From contig PDRY01000020.1 of assembly GCA_002748265.1 (NCBI GenBank), positions 39,692-103,691 on the forward strand: 64,000 bases of DNA. The letters run 5' to 3'. Position numbers and translations under genes: made by a program. The notes beneath the pieces are model-generated. The model ran no database searches. It was given only the letters and a program-made list of their open reading frames with translations, and was not told the DNA's origin. This stretch comes from Rhodobacterales bacterium. GTDB lineage: Bacteria > Pseudomonadota > Alphaproteobacteria > Rhodobacterales > Rhodobacteraceae. Shown piece after piece: positions 44,273 through 52,320 of the stretch (position 1 is its first letter; the number at the start of each line of letters is the position of its first letter).

Positions 44273-46039
44273 ATGGCCAAGACGACACGCAAAACCGCCA
44301 CCAAGAAGGGCGCCTCTGAGGTGTCCTATGACGAGGTCATCGACATCCAGGGCGCCAAGATACCCTTCGTGCCCAGCATCATCACGCCGCGCATCGAAAA
44401 GACCATGCGAAACGCAAGCTACGAGGCAGGGGAATGCAAGGCTGTCCGCGCGCACATGCGTCCGGGGGATCGCGTGCTCGAACTGGGCGCCGGGGTCGGA
44501 CTGGTATCCACCGTGGCGGCCGGGATCGAGGGCGTGGGCAAGATTGTCTCGATCGAAGCAAATCCCGACCTGCTTCCGGTCATTGCGGAGACCCATCGTC
44601 TCAACGGGATCACCACAGTTGAGACGCGGAACGCAATCGCGGGCGCGCAGAGCGCGGAAAGCGCCAAGTTCTATCTGCGCGCTGATTTCTGGGCCTCGTC
44701 GATGGAGCCCGACTCGCGCCCCTACGTCAAGGACGTGGATCTGCCCGTTTTCGCCGTTCGGGACCTGATCGAAGAGACCGACCCAACGGTCATCATCGCC
44801 AATATAGAAGGCGCGGAGGAAATCGTCTTCCAGGGGGCCGATCTGGGCCGCATCCGCACCATCATCATCAAGCTACACCCGTCGCTCTATGGCGACGATG
44901 GCGCGCGAAAGATCCTGTCGGGCTTCGCCGAGCAGGGCTTCAAGGCCGAGAAGGAGTTTCTTGACGGAGCGGTGCGGGTCCTGACTCGCGCGCCGAAAGA
45001 GGCCGTCGCGCTCCCCTATATGACCGGTCTGTCCAGCCCGGAGCACGCACCCGATCCGCGTTTTGTCATCACCACCTGCATGAAGAACGAAGGCCCCTTC
45101 ATCCTGGAATGGATCGCCTATCACAAGGCGATCGGCGTGCAGGATTTCGTGATCTTCACCAATGACTGCACAGATGGGTCAGACGCGATCCTGGACCGGC
45201 TGGATGAAATGGGGGTGGTGCAGCACCTGACAAACCCCGCATTCCTGTTCGACAGCACCTTCTTCCAGCCCATCGCGATGAAATATGCGATGACGCTGCC
45301 CAAGGTGCGCAGCGCCGATTACGTGATCGAAACGGACGTGGATGAGTTCATCAACATCCATGTCGGGGACGGCACTCTGCCCGCGTTGCTTGATGCTGCG
45401 GGGCCGTTCCACGTGCTGTCGATCTCTGAGGTGAACTTCTCATCCTCGGGCCACTACACGTTCGAAGACGTCTGGCTGACCGAAGCCTTCACCGAACACG
45501 AGACGAAAGAACCCGGCCACTGGCAGGCGCGCCGCGGGGTGAAGTCGATCTTCCAGGGGCTCGACAACTTCGCCATCTATCCGGTGCACCGCCCGGGGGC
45601 GCATCCGGGGCTCGAAAAGGACTATGTGTGGCTCAATGGCTCGGGCAAGCCCGTGCCGGAAGAGTTCATCACCAAGCACGAAAACGGCATGGACCGGCGC
45701 GGATGCTACGATCTGGTGCAGCTCGATCACCACCCGCTGCGCAGCGTTGAAAGCTATCTGCTCAAGCGCGACCGCGGCGATGTGGTGAACGAAAAGAACC
45801 TGGTCGATCACCACTACTATCGCCGCCGGTCTTTGGGCGGCAATCACGAGCACACCATCGCAAGCAAGCTGGCCCGCGCCCGCGACGTCTGGCGCGATCT
45901 GATGGCCGACGAAGAGTTGGCTCGCCTGCACAAGGCCAGCGTGAAGGCCCACAAGGACAAGATCGTGAACCTGCTCTCCAACCCCGATCTGGCGGAGCTG
46001 GACGCCTGGATCAAGGAGACCTACTTCAAGGACAGCTGA
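44273..46039 (+). CDS. FkbM methyltransferase - glycosyltransferase fusion protein
   Basis: A 588-residue two-domain protein. Residues about 40-245 are an FkbM-type SAM methyltransferase: the nucleotide motif DRVLELGAGVGLVSTVAAG with KIVSIEANPDLLP, then IIANIEGAEEIVFQGADLGR. Residues about 262-560 resemble a family 2/92 glycosyltransferase: ITTCMKNEGPFILEWIAYHK, FTNDCTDGSDAILDRLDEMG and the DxD-like YVIETDVDEFINIHVGDG near 356, then KSIFQGLDNFAIYPVHRPG. Both halves are typical of surface-polysaccharide modification, so it may methylate and extend a sugar chain; this is inferred. The N-terminus is basic (AKTTRKTATKKG), with no signal peptide. It stands alone after tRNA-Phe, and its stop overlaps the convergent sitD gene by 19 bases. 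Confidence 0.85.
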   Translation: MAKTTRKTATKKGASEVSYDEVIDIQGAKIPFVPSIITPRIEKTMRNASYEAGECKAVRAHMRPGDRVLELGAGVGLVSTVAAGIEGVGKIVSIEANPDLLPVIAETHRLNGITTVETRNAIAGAQSAESAKFYLRADFWASSMEPDSRPYVKDVDLPVFAVRDLIEETDPTVIIANIEGAEEIVFQGADLGRIRTIIIKLHPSLYGDDGARKILSGFAEQGFKAEKEFLDGAVRVLTRAPKEAVALPYMTGLSSPEHAPDPRFVITTCMKNEGPFILEWIAYHKAIGVQDFVIFTNDCTDGSDAILDRLDEMGVVQHLTNPAFLFDSTFFQPIAMKYAMTLPKVRSADYVIETDVDEFINIHVGDGTLPALLDAAGPFHVLSISEVNFSSSGHYTFEDVWLTEAFTEHETKEPGHWQARRGVKSIFQGLDNFAIYPVHRPGAHPGLEKDYVWLNGSGKPVPEEFITKHENGMDRRGCYDLVQLDHHPLRSVESYLLKRDRGDVVNEKNLVDHHYYRRRSLGGNHEHTIASKLARARDVWRDLMADEELARLHKASVKAHKDKIVNLLSNPDLAELDAWIKETYFKDS

Positions 46040-46863
46040 GCCGACGCGCGCCGGGTCAATGCGATCCGGCGCACAAGCGCCAGCAGGAACATCGCGGTCA
46101 GCATCAAGATGACACTGGGCGCAGGCGCCGCGTCGACCCAGAAGCTCAGCGTGATGCCGGCCCACATCCCGATAAGGCAAATCGCCACCGACAAGGCCAG
46201 CATCGCTCCGAACCGGCGCACGATGAGGAATGCCGTGGCCCCCGGCGCGATCAGAAGGCCGATGGCCAGGATCAGCCCCACAGAGGACAGCGTTGCCACG
46301 ATGGTCAGCGACAGCGCCGCGAGCAAACCATAGTGCATAAGCCCGGTGCGCAGCCCCAAGGCCTGCGCCTGCGCCGGGTCGAACGCCTGAAGCAAAAGGT
46401 CCTTCCAGAACAGCAGCAGCCCCAAAGCGACGATGGCGGAAACCACACCGGCAACCCAAAGGTCATTCTCTCCGACGCCGAGCATGTTGCCGAACAGGAT
46501 GTGATCGAGGTGGGCATTGGTATCCACCCAAACGAACAGCACGATCCCAAGAGCAAACATCCCGGAGAACACGACGCCCATGACGGTATCGCGCTTCACG
46601 CGGCTGTTTTCGGCCAGATAGCCCGTCGCGACGGCACAGGTCATCCCGGCTGCGAACGCACCCGCGATCAGCGGCAGGCCCAGCACATAGGCGATCACGA
46701 TCCCGGGCAGGACGGCATGGCTCACCGCGTCGCCCATCAGGGCCCAGCCCTTGAGCACGAGGAAACAGGACAGCAGCGCGGTGGGCACCGCGATCATGCT
46801 GGCGATCAGATAGGCCTTTTGCATAAAGGCGAACTGAAGCGGCATCAGAAGCGTTTCGATCAT
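46021..46863 (-). CDS. sitD: Manganese/iron ABC transporter permease (SitD type)
   Basis: A 280-residue inner-membrane permease of the ABC-3 family (zinc/manganese/iron importers) with about eight hydrophobic helices, for example LIASMIAVPTALLSCFLVLK, GDAVSHAVLPGIVIAYVLGL and GVGENDLWVAGVVSAIVALG. It is the last gene of a four-gene operon; start and stop overlap the neighbour by four bases. With SitC it builds the channel energised by SitB. Metal choice (manganese more likely than zinc) is inferred from the binding protein and from the Fur/Mur-like boxes upstream. Confidence 0.9.
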   Translation of the reverse strand: MIETLLMPLQFAFMQKAYLIASMIAVPTALLSCFLVLKGWALMGDAVSHAVLPGIVIAYVLGLPLIAGAFAAGMTCAVATGYLAENSRVKRDTVMGVVFSGMFALGIVLFVWVDTNAHLDHILFGNMLGVGENDLWVAGVVSAIVALGLLLFWKDLLLQAFDPAQAQALGLRTGLMHYGLLAALSLTIVATLSSVGLILAIGLLIAPGATAFLIVRRFGAMLALSVAICLIGMWAGITLSFWVDAAPAPSVILMLTAMFLLALVRRIALTRRASAQLSLK

Positions 46864-47720
46864 GATGCGCTCTCCCGCAGGGCCGCACGTGCTCGGGCGC
46901 GAGCCGCGCGCACGCCGTGTTTGGGCGCGAAGACGAAGGCGCTCAGAAACACCAGGGTTTGCAGGCAGACGATGATCCCTCCGGTCGCGCCGTCGAGGAA
47001 ATAGCTCGCCCAGGCGCCGACAAAGCTGGTCACAGCGCCGACCGCGACAGAAACCAAAATGAGCGGCCCGAACCGGTCACACAGAAGGTAGGCGGTCGCG
47101 CCGGGGGTCACGACCATCGCCACGACCAAAAGCGCGCCGACGGTCTGCAGCGCCGCCACGACGCAGGCCGACAGCAGCGTGAAAAAGATGAGTTTGAGCA
47201 GCCCTGCCCGCAGCCCCACCGACCGCGCGTGGCTTTCATCAAAGAACACCACAACCAGATCGCGCCAGATCACGAGAAGCACCGCCAGGCTGATAAAGCC
47301 GATCAGGGCGAGCTGAAGCGTGTCCTCTGGGGTCACCGCCAGGATATTGCCCATGGTGATCGTCTGGATGTCGACCGATACGGGGCTGAGCGAGGCCATG
47401 AACAGGCCCAATCCGAAAAAGGACGTGAAGATCAGCCCGATGGTGACATCGGGTTTGAGCCCCGACCGCTCTGACAGCAACAGCATCGCCCCTGCCGCTA
47501 GCCCGCCTGACAGGAAGGCGCCCAAGGCAAAGGGCAGTCCCAGCATATAGGCGCCTGCCACGCCGGGAACGACGGAATGGGACAGGGCGTCTCCGATCAG
47601 AGACCACCCCTTGAGCATCAAAAACGCGGATAAAAAGGCGCAAACTGCGCCGACAAGTGCAGAAACCCACATCGCATTTGTCATGTAGCCGTAGGTGAAG
47701 GGCTCAAACAGGACGTTCAT
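46860..47720 (-). CDS. sitC: Manganese/iron ABC transporter permease (SitC type)
   Basis: A 286-residue ABC-3 family permease, paralogous to the downstream permease. Typical segments are FLSAFLMLKGWSLIGDALSH, PGVAGAYMLGLPFALGAFLS and VGALLVVAMVVTPGATAYLL. It has a basic, Arg-rich C-terminus (RAARARARAALRESAS). Both ends overlap neighbouring genes by four bases, showing a tightly coupled operon. Two different permeases make a heterodimeric channel, as in SitCD or YfeCD. Confidence 0.9.
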   Translation of the reverse strand: MNVLFEPFTYGYMTNAMWVSALVGAVCAFLSAFLMLKGWSLIGDALSHSVVPGVAGAYMLGLPFALGAFLSGGLAAGAMLLLSERSGLKPDVTIGLIFTSFFGLGLFMASLSPVSVDIQTITMGNILAVTPEDTLQLALIGFISLAVLLVIWRDLVVVFFDESHARSVGLRAGLLKLIFFTLLSACVVAALQTVGALLVVAMVVTPGATAYLLCDRFGPLILVSVAVGAVTSFVGAWASYFLDGATGGIIVCLQTLVFLSAFVFAPKHGVRAARARARAALRESAS

Positions 47721-48568
47721 TCTCGCTCCCCCGCACGGCGTGTGCGATCGCCGTACTGAACGAACGGGCGCTCATCATCGGTCAGGATCGTGATCCCGCG
47801 CGCATCGCTGTCTTCGTGCAGATCCTTACCACCCAAGGTGAAGTGCCTGAGCACGCCGCCAAAGGCTTCTTTCAGGTTGGCGGTGGTAAACACATCATCC
47901 GTCAGCCCATGGGCCAGCACGGTCCCCTTCACGAGCACAACGCGGTCGCAGTATTCAGGAACCGAGCCAAGGTTGTGGGTCGCAACCAACATCACCCGGC
48001 CCTCTGCCCGCATCTCGCCCAGCAGGGCGATGATCTGCTCTTCGGTCTTCACATCGACCCCGGTGAAGGGCTCATCGAGCAAGATGACCTGCCCCTCCTG
48101 CGCCAGGGCGCGGGCCAGGAACACGCGCTTGCGCTGCCCGCCGGACAGCTCTCCGATCTGGCGGTGGGCGTAGTCCTGCATCCCCACGCGCGCGAGCGCA
48201 GATGCGACTTTCTCCCGGTCGGTCTGTGACGGGCGGCGCAGCAGGCCCATATGGCCGTAGCGCCCCATCATCACCACATCTTCGACCAGCACCGGAAAGG
48301 CCCAGTCCACCTCATCAGCCTGGGGCACATAGGCGACAAGATTGTCGCGCAGCGCCTGTTTGACCGACCGCCCCAGCAGCGTGATGTCTCCGCGCGCGAC
48401 GGGGACGAAACCCATGATCGCCTTGAACAGGGTGGATTTGCCCGCCCCGTTCACCCCGACCAGGGCCGTCACCGTCCCGCGCGGAATGGCAAAGCTGGCG
48501 TCCCGCAGAGCCGTATGGCCATTGCGATAGGTGACCGTTACATGCTCCGCACGGATGCCGTCTGTCAT
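47717..48568 (-). CDS. sitB: Manganese/iron ABC transporter ATP-binding protein (SitB type)
   Basis: A 283-residue ABC ATPase. Walker A is VTALVGVNGAGKSTLFKAIM, the ABC signature is IGELSGGQRKRVFLARALAQ, Walker B is GQVILLDEPFTGVD and the switch His is in VMLVATHNLG. The C-terminal ~40 residues (RRAGERE end) are an extension. It energises the SitC/SitD channel. It overlaps sitA and sitC by four bases each. Confidence 0.94.
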   Translation of the reverse strand: MTDGIRAEHVTVTYRNGHTALRDASFAIPRGTVTALVGVNGAGKSTLFKAIMGFVPVARGDITLLGRSVKQALRDNLVAYVPQADEVDWAFPVLVEDVVMMGRYGHMGLLRRPSQTDREKVASALARVGMQDYAHRQIGELSGGQRKRVFLARALAQEGQVILLDEPFTGVDVKTEEQIIALLGEMRAEGRVMLVATHNLGSVPEYCDRVVLVKGTVLAHGLTDDVFTTANLKEAFGGVLRHFTLGGKDLHEDSDARGITILTDDERPFVQYGDRTRRAGERE

Positions 48569-49437
48569 TCGGTTAACCCTTCCGCCACTGTTTCGGATGT
48601 CACCCGCAGCAGGTCGAGATAGGTCGGCACCGGACCATCGGCCTGGGACAGGCTGTCCACGTACAGCACCCCCCCGTAGCGCGCACCGGTCTCGCGGGCG
48701 ACCTGCTCCGCCGGGGCCGTGTTCACCGTGCTTTCGCAGAACACCACCGGGATGTCATGATCGCGCACGCCATCGACCACCTTGCGCACCTGCTGGGGCG
48801 TGCCCACCTGGTCGGCGTTCATCGGCCAGAGATACAGCTCCTTAAGGCCGAAATCGCGCGCCAGGTAGCTGAACGCGCCCTCGCAGGTCACCAACCAGCG
48901 ATCCTCTTCGGGAACGGCCTGAATGCTGTCGCGGAGCGGGGCGATCACGGCACGCACCTCTTCGCGGTATTTCTCTGCATTGGCGGCGTAGATGTCGGCA
49001 TTGGCGGGATCCTGTTCGCTCAAAGCAGACTCGATATTGGTAATATAGGTCAAGGCCGTATCAAGCCCCATCCAGGCATGGGGGTTCGGCTTGCCTTCAT
49101 AGCCGCCTTCGCGGATCGACATCGGCTCGACCCCATCGGACAGCGTGGCCGAGGGCACATCGCCGAGATTTTCGAGGAACTGCTCAAACCAGAGCTCCAA
49201 TCCCATGCCGTTCCACAAGATCAGATCGGCGTCAGATGCGCGCAGGATGTCCCGCGGCGTCGGGGAATAGCCGTGGATTTCCGCGCCCGGTTTGGTGACG
49301 GACACGACCTCGGCGGCGTCACCTGCCACGTTCTGCGCCATATCGGCCAGAACGGTGAAGGTGGTGACCACTTTCAATTTGTCTTCTGCAACGGCGGGCG
49401 TGGCGAGAAGCACGAGTACAAGCAGGGGAAGGCGCAT
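48565..49437 (-). CDS. sitA: Manganese/iron ABC transporter substrate-binding protein (SitA type)
   Basis: A 290-residue periplasmic cluster A-I metal-binding protein with a signal peptide (LPLLVLVLLATPAVAE). The four metal ligands of the PsaA/SitA family are visible: His in AEIHGYSPTPRD, His in PNPHAWMGLD, Glu in VVFCESTVN and Asp in LYVDSLSQADGP. A His-His-Glu-Asp set fits manganese or iron rather than zinc-specific ZnuA, which usually has three His and a His-rich loop. The start at 49437 (MRLPLLVL) is the first Met with a signal. Two Fur-family boxes lie in front of it. Confidence 0.92.
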   Translation of the reverse strand: MRLPLLVLVLLATPAVAEDKLKVVTTFTVLADMAQNVAGDAAEVVSVTKPGAEIHGYSPTPRDILRASDADLILWNGMGLELWFEQFLENLGDVPSATLSDGVEPMSIREGGYEGKPNPHAWMGLDTALTYITNIESALSEQDPANADIYAANAEKYREEVRAVIAPLRDSIQAVPEEDRWLVTCEGAFSYLARDFGLKELYLWPMNADQVGTPQQVRKVVDGVRDHDIPVVFCESTVNTAPAEQVARETGARYGGVLYVDSLSQADGPVPTYLDLLRVTSETVAEGLTE

Positions 49438-49449
49438 GATATACTCCAG

Positions 49450-49466
49450 TTGCGAGTCATTCTCAA
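49450..49466. promoter_or_regulatory. Fur/Mur-like box 1 (sitA side)
   Basis: TTGCGAGTCATTCTCAA at 49450-49466 is an imperfect palindrome. It lies 13 bases before the sitA start codon, where binding would block transcription or translation initiation. Fur-family manganese regulators (Mur) control sit operons in alphaproteobacteria, so it is a likely Mur operator. No regulator gene is adjacent. Confidence 0.65.
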
Positions 49467-49505
49467 AAAGAGATAGACCACAGCCAACACAGCAAAGCAA
49501 CCCAG

Positions 49506-49522
49506 TTGCGAATAATTCTCAG
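49506..49522. promoter_or_regulatory. Fur/Mur-like box 2 (slyX side)
   Basis: TTGCGAATAATTCTCAG at 49506-49522 matches box 1 in 14 of 17 positions, spaced 56 bases apart, and forms a 7-1-7-like palindrome. It directly abuts the slyX ribosome site (AGGAGG at 49521-49526). It may allow joint control of sitA and of the slyX-mobA side. Confidence 0.6.
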
Positions 49523-49531
49523 GAGGGCTCG

Positions 49532-49735
49532 ATGAGCGAGATCCCAGCGATGGAAGAACGCATCGCGCATTTGACGCGGCAGGTCGAAGATCTGTCGGAC
49601 GAAGTGGCCCGCCAGGCCAAGGCGCTCTCGCGGGCCGAGGCGCGGATCGAATTGATCATGGCGCGTCTGGCAGAAGCTGAGCTGGACGCGGGCGGCAGCG
49701 TGCCGCTGGCCGATCAGAGACCCCCGCATTGGTAG
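49532..49735 (+). CDS. slyX: SlyX family protein
   Basis: A 67-residue protein of the SlyX family: an N-terminal coiled coil (MEERIAHLTRQVEDLSDEVA, EARIELIMARLAEAELD) and the conserved tail ADQRPPHW. The family's role is unknown. The start at 49532 has a strong AGGAGG site. Reading further upstream would run through the Fur-like box, so this start is secure. The stop overlaps the first codons of mobA, suggesting coupling. Confidence 0.9.
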   Translation: MSEIPAMEERIAHLTRQVEDLSDEVARQAKALSRAEARIELIMARLAEAELDAGGSVPLADQRPPHW

Positions 49736-50322
49736 GCGCACTGCCCCTGCCCGGCGTCATCCTCGCAGGCGGTGCCGGGCGCCGGATGGGCGGCGTGGAC
49801 AAGGCGCAGGTGCTGCTGGCAGGGCATGCGCTCTGGGAGCATGTCGCCCGCCGGATCGCGCCGCAGGTCGATGCGCTTGCAGTGAATGCGCCCGGCGGCA
49901 CCTGGGTGATTGACGGCGCCCCCCTGCCCTGCCTGCCCGATCCGGTGCCAGATCGCCCCGGCCCGTTGGCGGGGCTTCTGGCGGCGCTGATCTGGGCTGA
50001 GGAGCGCGACGCCGAACATGTGCTGACGGTTGCGACCGACACGCCTTTCCTTCCCGCCGACCTTGTCACGCGGCTGGGCAAGGCCCCCGTCATCGCCGCG
50101 AGCGCGGGGCGCACGCATCCCGTGGTCGGGCTCTGGCCCGTGTCATGTCAGCCCGAGCTGCGCGCGGCGCTCCACGCAGGCGATCGCCGCATCGGGCATT
50201 TCGCGGCACGGATCGGAGCGCGCGAAGTCGCATGGGAGGATGAGGATGATCCGTTCTTCAACGTCAACACCCCGTCCGATCTGAAGATCGCGGAGCAGCG
50301 ACTCACCGCTTCTCAACGGTGA
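49729..50322 (+). CDS. mobA: Molybdenum cofactor guanylyltransferase MobA
   Basis: A 197-residue enzyme that attaches GMP to molybdopterin to make the bis-MGD cofactor of enzymes such as formate dehydrogenase or DMSO reductase. The nucleotidyltransferase signature is LAGGAGRRMGGVDKAQVLLA. A DxD-like metal site (VLTVATDTPFLPADL) and the C-terminal DPFFNVNTPSDLKIAE support the family. No ATG is available near the start; a TTG overlapping the end of slyX is the best candidate, so the exact start is uncertain. Its 3' end overlaps the convergent tusA by 20 bases. Confidence 0.9.
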   Translation: MVGALPLPGVILAGGAGRRMGGVDKAQVLLAGHALWEHVARRIAPQVDALAVNAPGGTWVIDGAPLPCLPDPVPDRPGPLAGLLAALIWAEERDAEHVLTVATDTPFLPADLVTRLGKAPVIAASAGRTHPVVGLWPVSCQPELRAALHAGDRRIGHFAARIGAREVAWEDEDDPFFNVNTPSDLKIAEQRLTASQR

Positions 50323-50530
50323 AGACGAACACGCCCTGCTCCTCACGGATATCGGAAAGCCGGTGCCCGCTCTCATGGCAGAAATGCGGAACATCGACCT
50401 GCGCCATCGCGTCATCAGCGCGCAGGCGCACCACGCTGCCGGTGGGGGCGGCCCGCAGCGCCTTGCCCAGTCGCAGCACCGGGAGAGGGCAGCGCAGCCC
50501 CTCCGCATCCACGTCGATCACGTCACTCAT
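50303..50530 (-). CDS. tusA: TusA-like sulfurtransferase
   Basis: A 75-residue TusA/SirA-family protein. The conserved CPLP motif is DAEGLRCPLPVLRLGKAL, with the sulfur-carrying Cys. TusA passes sulfur for tRNA thiolation or other sulfur relays; related proteins (YedF) serve other paths, so the exact role is open. The start at 50530 overlaps the marR stop by four bases. The converging mobA overlaps its 3' end. Confidence 0.88.
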   Translation of the reverse strand: MSDVIDVDAEGLRCPLPVLRLGKALRAAPTGSVVRLRADDAMAQVDVPHFCHESGHRLSDIREEQGVFVFTVEKR

Positions 50531-50958
50531 GGCTCCTCCGACAGGATCATCAGGGCCTTTTGCAACACGCGGCCGTCCTGCGCTGTCAGTTTTGCGGCCA
50601 GCTCGTCGTTGAATTTCTGCGCCTCTGCGCTCAAATCGCGAAACGCCGCCTGCCCGGCCGCCGTGAGCGTCAGGATCTCGCGCCGCCGGTCGGTGTCGCA
50701 GGTGGCGCGGGTGAGAAAGCGCCGCCCCTCCAGCCCCGCCACCGCGCGCGACACCTTCGTCTTGTGCAACCGGCCCCGATCGCAGATCTCCCGCGCGCTT
50801 TGCGCGCCATAGCGGCCCAGATGGAACAGCACCCGCCATTCGGTGCGCAGCATGCCGTAGCGATCCTTGTAGACGCTTTGAAACCGCGCACTGGTGGTGT
50901 CTGCCGCCTGGCTGAGCAGGTAGGGCAGGAAATGCGATAGATCGAAATCGGGATCCAT
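50527..50958 (-). CDS. MarR family transcriptional regulator
   Basis: A 143-residue winged-helix regulator. The DNA-binding helix region is about residues 50-90 (SAREICDRGRLHKTKVSRAV, AGLEGRRFLTRATCDTDRRR). It is divergent from fahA, 94 bases away, and precedes tusA with a four-base overlap. Regulators of this type near homogentisate-pathway genes often sense an aromatic metabolite, so it is a candidate repressor of fahA-maiA. The start at 50958 is the first Met with a plausible site. Confidence 0.9.
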   Translation of the reverse strand: MDPDFDLSHFLPYLLSQAADTTSARFQSVYKDRYGMLRTEWRVLFHLGRYGAQSAREICDRGRLHKTKVSRAVAGLEGRRFLTRATCDTDRRREILTLTAAGQAAFRDLSAEAQKFNDELAAKLTAQDGRVLQKALMILSEEP

Positions 50959-50968
50959 GGCGCCCCCT

Positions 50969-50990
50969 TGTTGGTTACGTTCCAAACTAA
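50969..50990. promoter_or_regulatory. Possible MarR operator in front of fahA
   Basis: Between marR and fahA, GTTGG (50970-50974) and CCAAAC (50982-50987) form an interrupted inverted repeat around TTACGTT, next to an AT-rich CTAATAG. It is placed where a MarR dimer might bind, but the palindrome is imperfect. Confidence 0.3.
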
Positions 50991-51051
50991 TAGCTGTGCT
51001 GCGACGCCGGGGCCAGCCCGGCACCTGTTAACCGAAACCGGAGGCCGACGC

Positions 51052-52317
51052 ATGACCCTGATGACATCCTGGGTAGAGAGCGCCAACGATCCCCAAGGCG
51101 CCTTCCCCCTGAACAACCTGCCCTACGGCGTGTTTTCCACCCAAGAGCTGGAGCCGCGCTGCGGCGTCGCCATCGGGGACATGATCCTCGACATGGAGCG
51201 CGCCGAGGAAGAGGGCCTGATCCTGCTCGACCCGGAGATGCCGGTCTTCGACGTGCCGTTCTGGAACGACGTGATGGAGCTGGGCCCGGAGGCCTGGGCA
51301 AACCTGCGCGCCCGCCTGCAAGAGCTGCTGGCCGAGGGCGCGGCAGAGCGCGGCGCGGTTGAGCCGTTGCTCGTCGCCCGCAAGGACGCCGAGCTGCACA
51401 TGCCCTTCGCGGTGAACGAATACACCGATTTCTACGCGGGCCGTCAGCACGCCGAAAACATGGGATCCATCCTGCGCGGCGGTCCCGAGCTTCCCGCCAA
51501 CTGGCTACACATCCCGATCGGCTACAATGGCCGCGCCTCTTCGGTGATCGTCTCGGGCACCCCGGTGCGCCGCCCGCTGGGCCAGACCAAGGCGCCGGAT
51601 GCCGACATGCCCTCCTTTGGCCCGTGCAAGCGGCTCGACATTGAGCTGGAGCTGGGCGCCGTGGTCGGCATGCCCTGCGACATGGGCGCGCCGATCACCA
51701 CCGCGCAGGCCGATGAGATGATCTTTGGCTATGTGCTGCTGAACGACTGGTCCGCCCGCGACATCCAGGCCTGGGAATACCAGCCGCTTGGGCCCTTCCA
51801 GGGCAAAGCTTTCGCCACTTCGATCAGCCCGTGGATCGTGACCAAGGCCGCGCTAGAGCCGTTCCGCACGCCGGTGCCCGAGCGCAGCAAGGAGCTGCTG
51901 CCCTATCTGGCCGAAGAAAAGCCGGGCAACTACGACATCGAACTTCAGGTGCTGATGCAGCCCGAAAGCGCCGCGCAGGCTTCGGTCGTCGCCACGACCA
52001 ATGCCAGCCGCCTCTACTACTCCGCCGCGCAGCAGCTCACTCACCACGCCGTCGGCGGCTGCGGGATGAATGCCGGGGATCTTTTGGGCTCGGGCACGAT
52101 CTCGGGACCGGAGCGCAGCGAATACGGCTCCCTGATGGAGCTGAGCTGGAACGGCAAGGAGCCGTTCACGCTGGAAACCGGCGAGCAGCGCGGCTTCATC
52201 GAAGACGGCGACACGCTGACCCTGCGCGGCACGGCCCGCGGCGACGGCTACACGATCGGCTTTGGCGATTGCGTGGGGCAGATCGTCCCGGCGCTTGACG
52301 ATCCGTTCAAGGGCTGA
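51052..52317 (+). CDS. fahA: Fumarylacetoacetase
   Basis: A 421-residue enzyme that splits fumarylacetoacetate into fumarate and acetoacetate, the last step of homogentisate and tyrosine breakdown. The active-site metal and base residues are seen in FAVNEYTDFYAGRQHAENMG (Asp and His), KRLDIELELGAVVG (two Glu) and VLLNDWSARDIQAWEY (Asp). It has the N-terminal SH3-like and C-terminal hydrolase domains of the family. The start at 51052 follows a GGAGG site. maiA follows after 3 bases on the same strand. homogentisate dioxygenase, which often sits in the same operon, is absent. Confidence 0.96.
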   Translation: MTLMTSWVESANDPQGAFPLNNLPYGVFSTQELEPRCGVAIGDMILDMERAEEEGLILLDPEMPVFDVPFWNDVMELGPEAWANLRARLQELLAEGAAERGAVEPLLVARKDAELHMPFAVNEYTDFYAGRQHAENMGSILRGGPELPANWLHIPIGYNGRASSVIVSGTPVRRPLGQTKAPDADMPSFGPCKRLDIELELGAVVGMPCDMGAPITTAQADEMIFGYVLLNDWSARDIQAWEYQPLGPFQGKAFATSISPWIVTKAALEPFRTPVPERSKELLPYLAEEKPGNYDIELQVLMQPESAAQASVVATTNASRLYYSAAQQLTHHAVGGCGMNAGDLLGSGTISGPERSEYGSLMELSWNGKEPFTLETGEQRGFIEDGDTLTLRGTARGDGYTIGFGDCVGQIVPALDDPFKG

Positions 52318-52320
52318 GCG

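Noticed and set aside
43986-46039. Integrated element at the tRNA-Phe gene
   Set aside because: No integrase, no repeated 3' end of the tRNA and no mobile genes are seen in the flanks; only the fusion gene is unusual.
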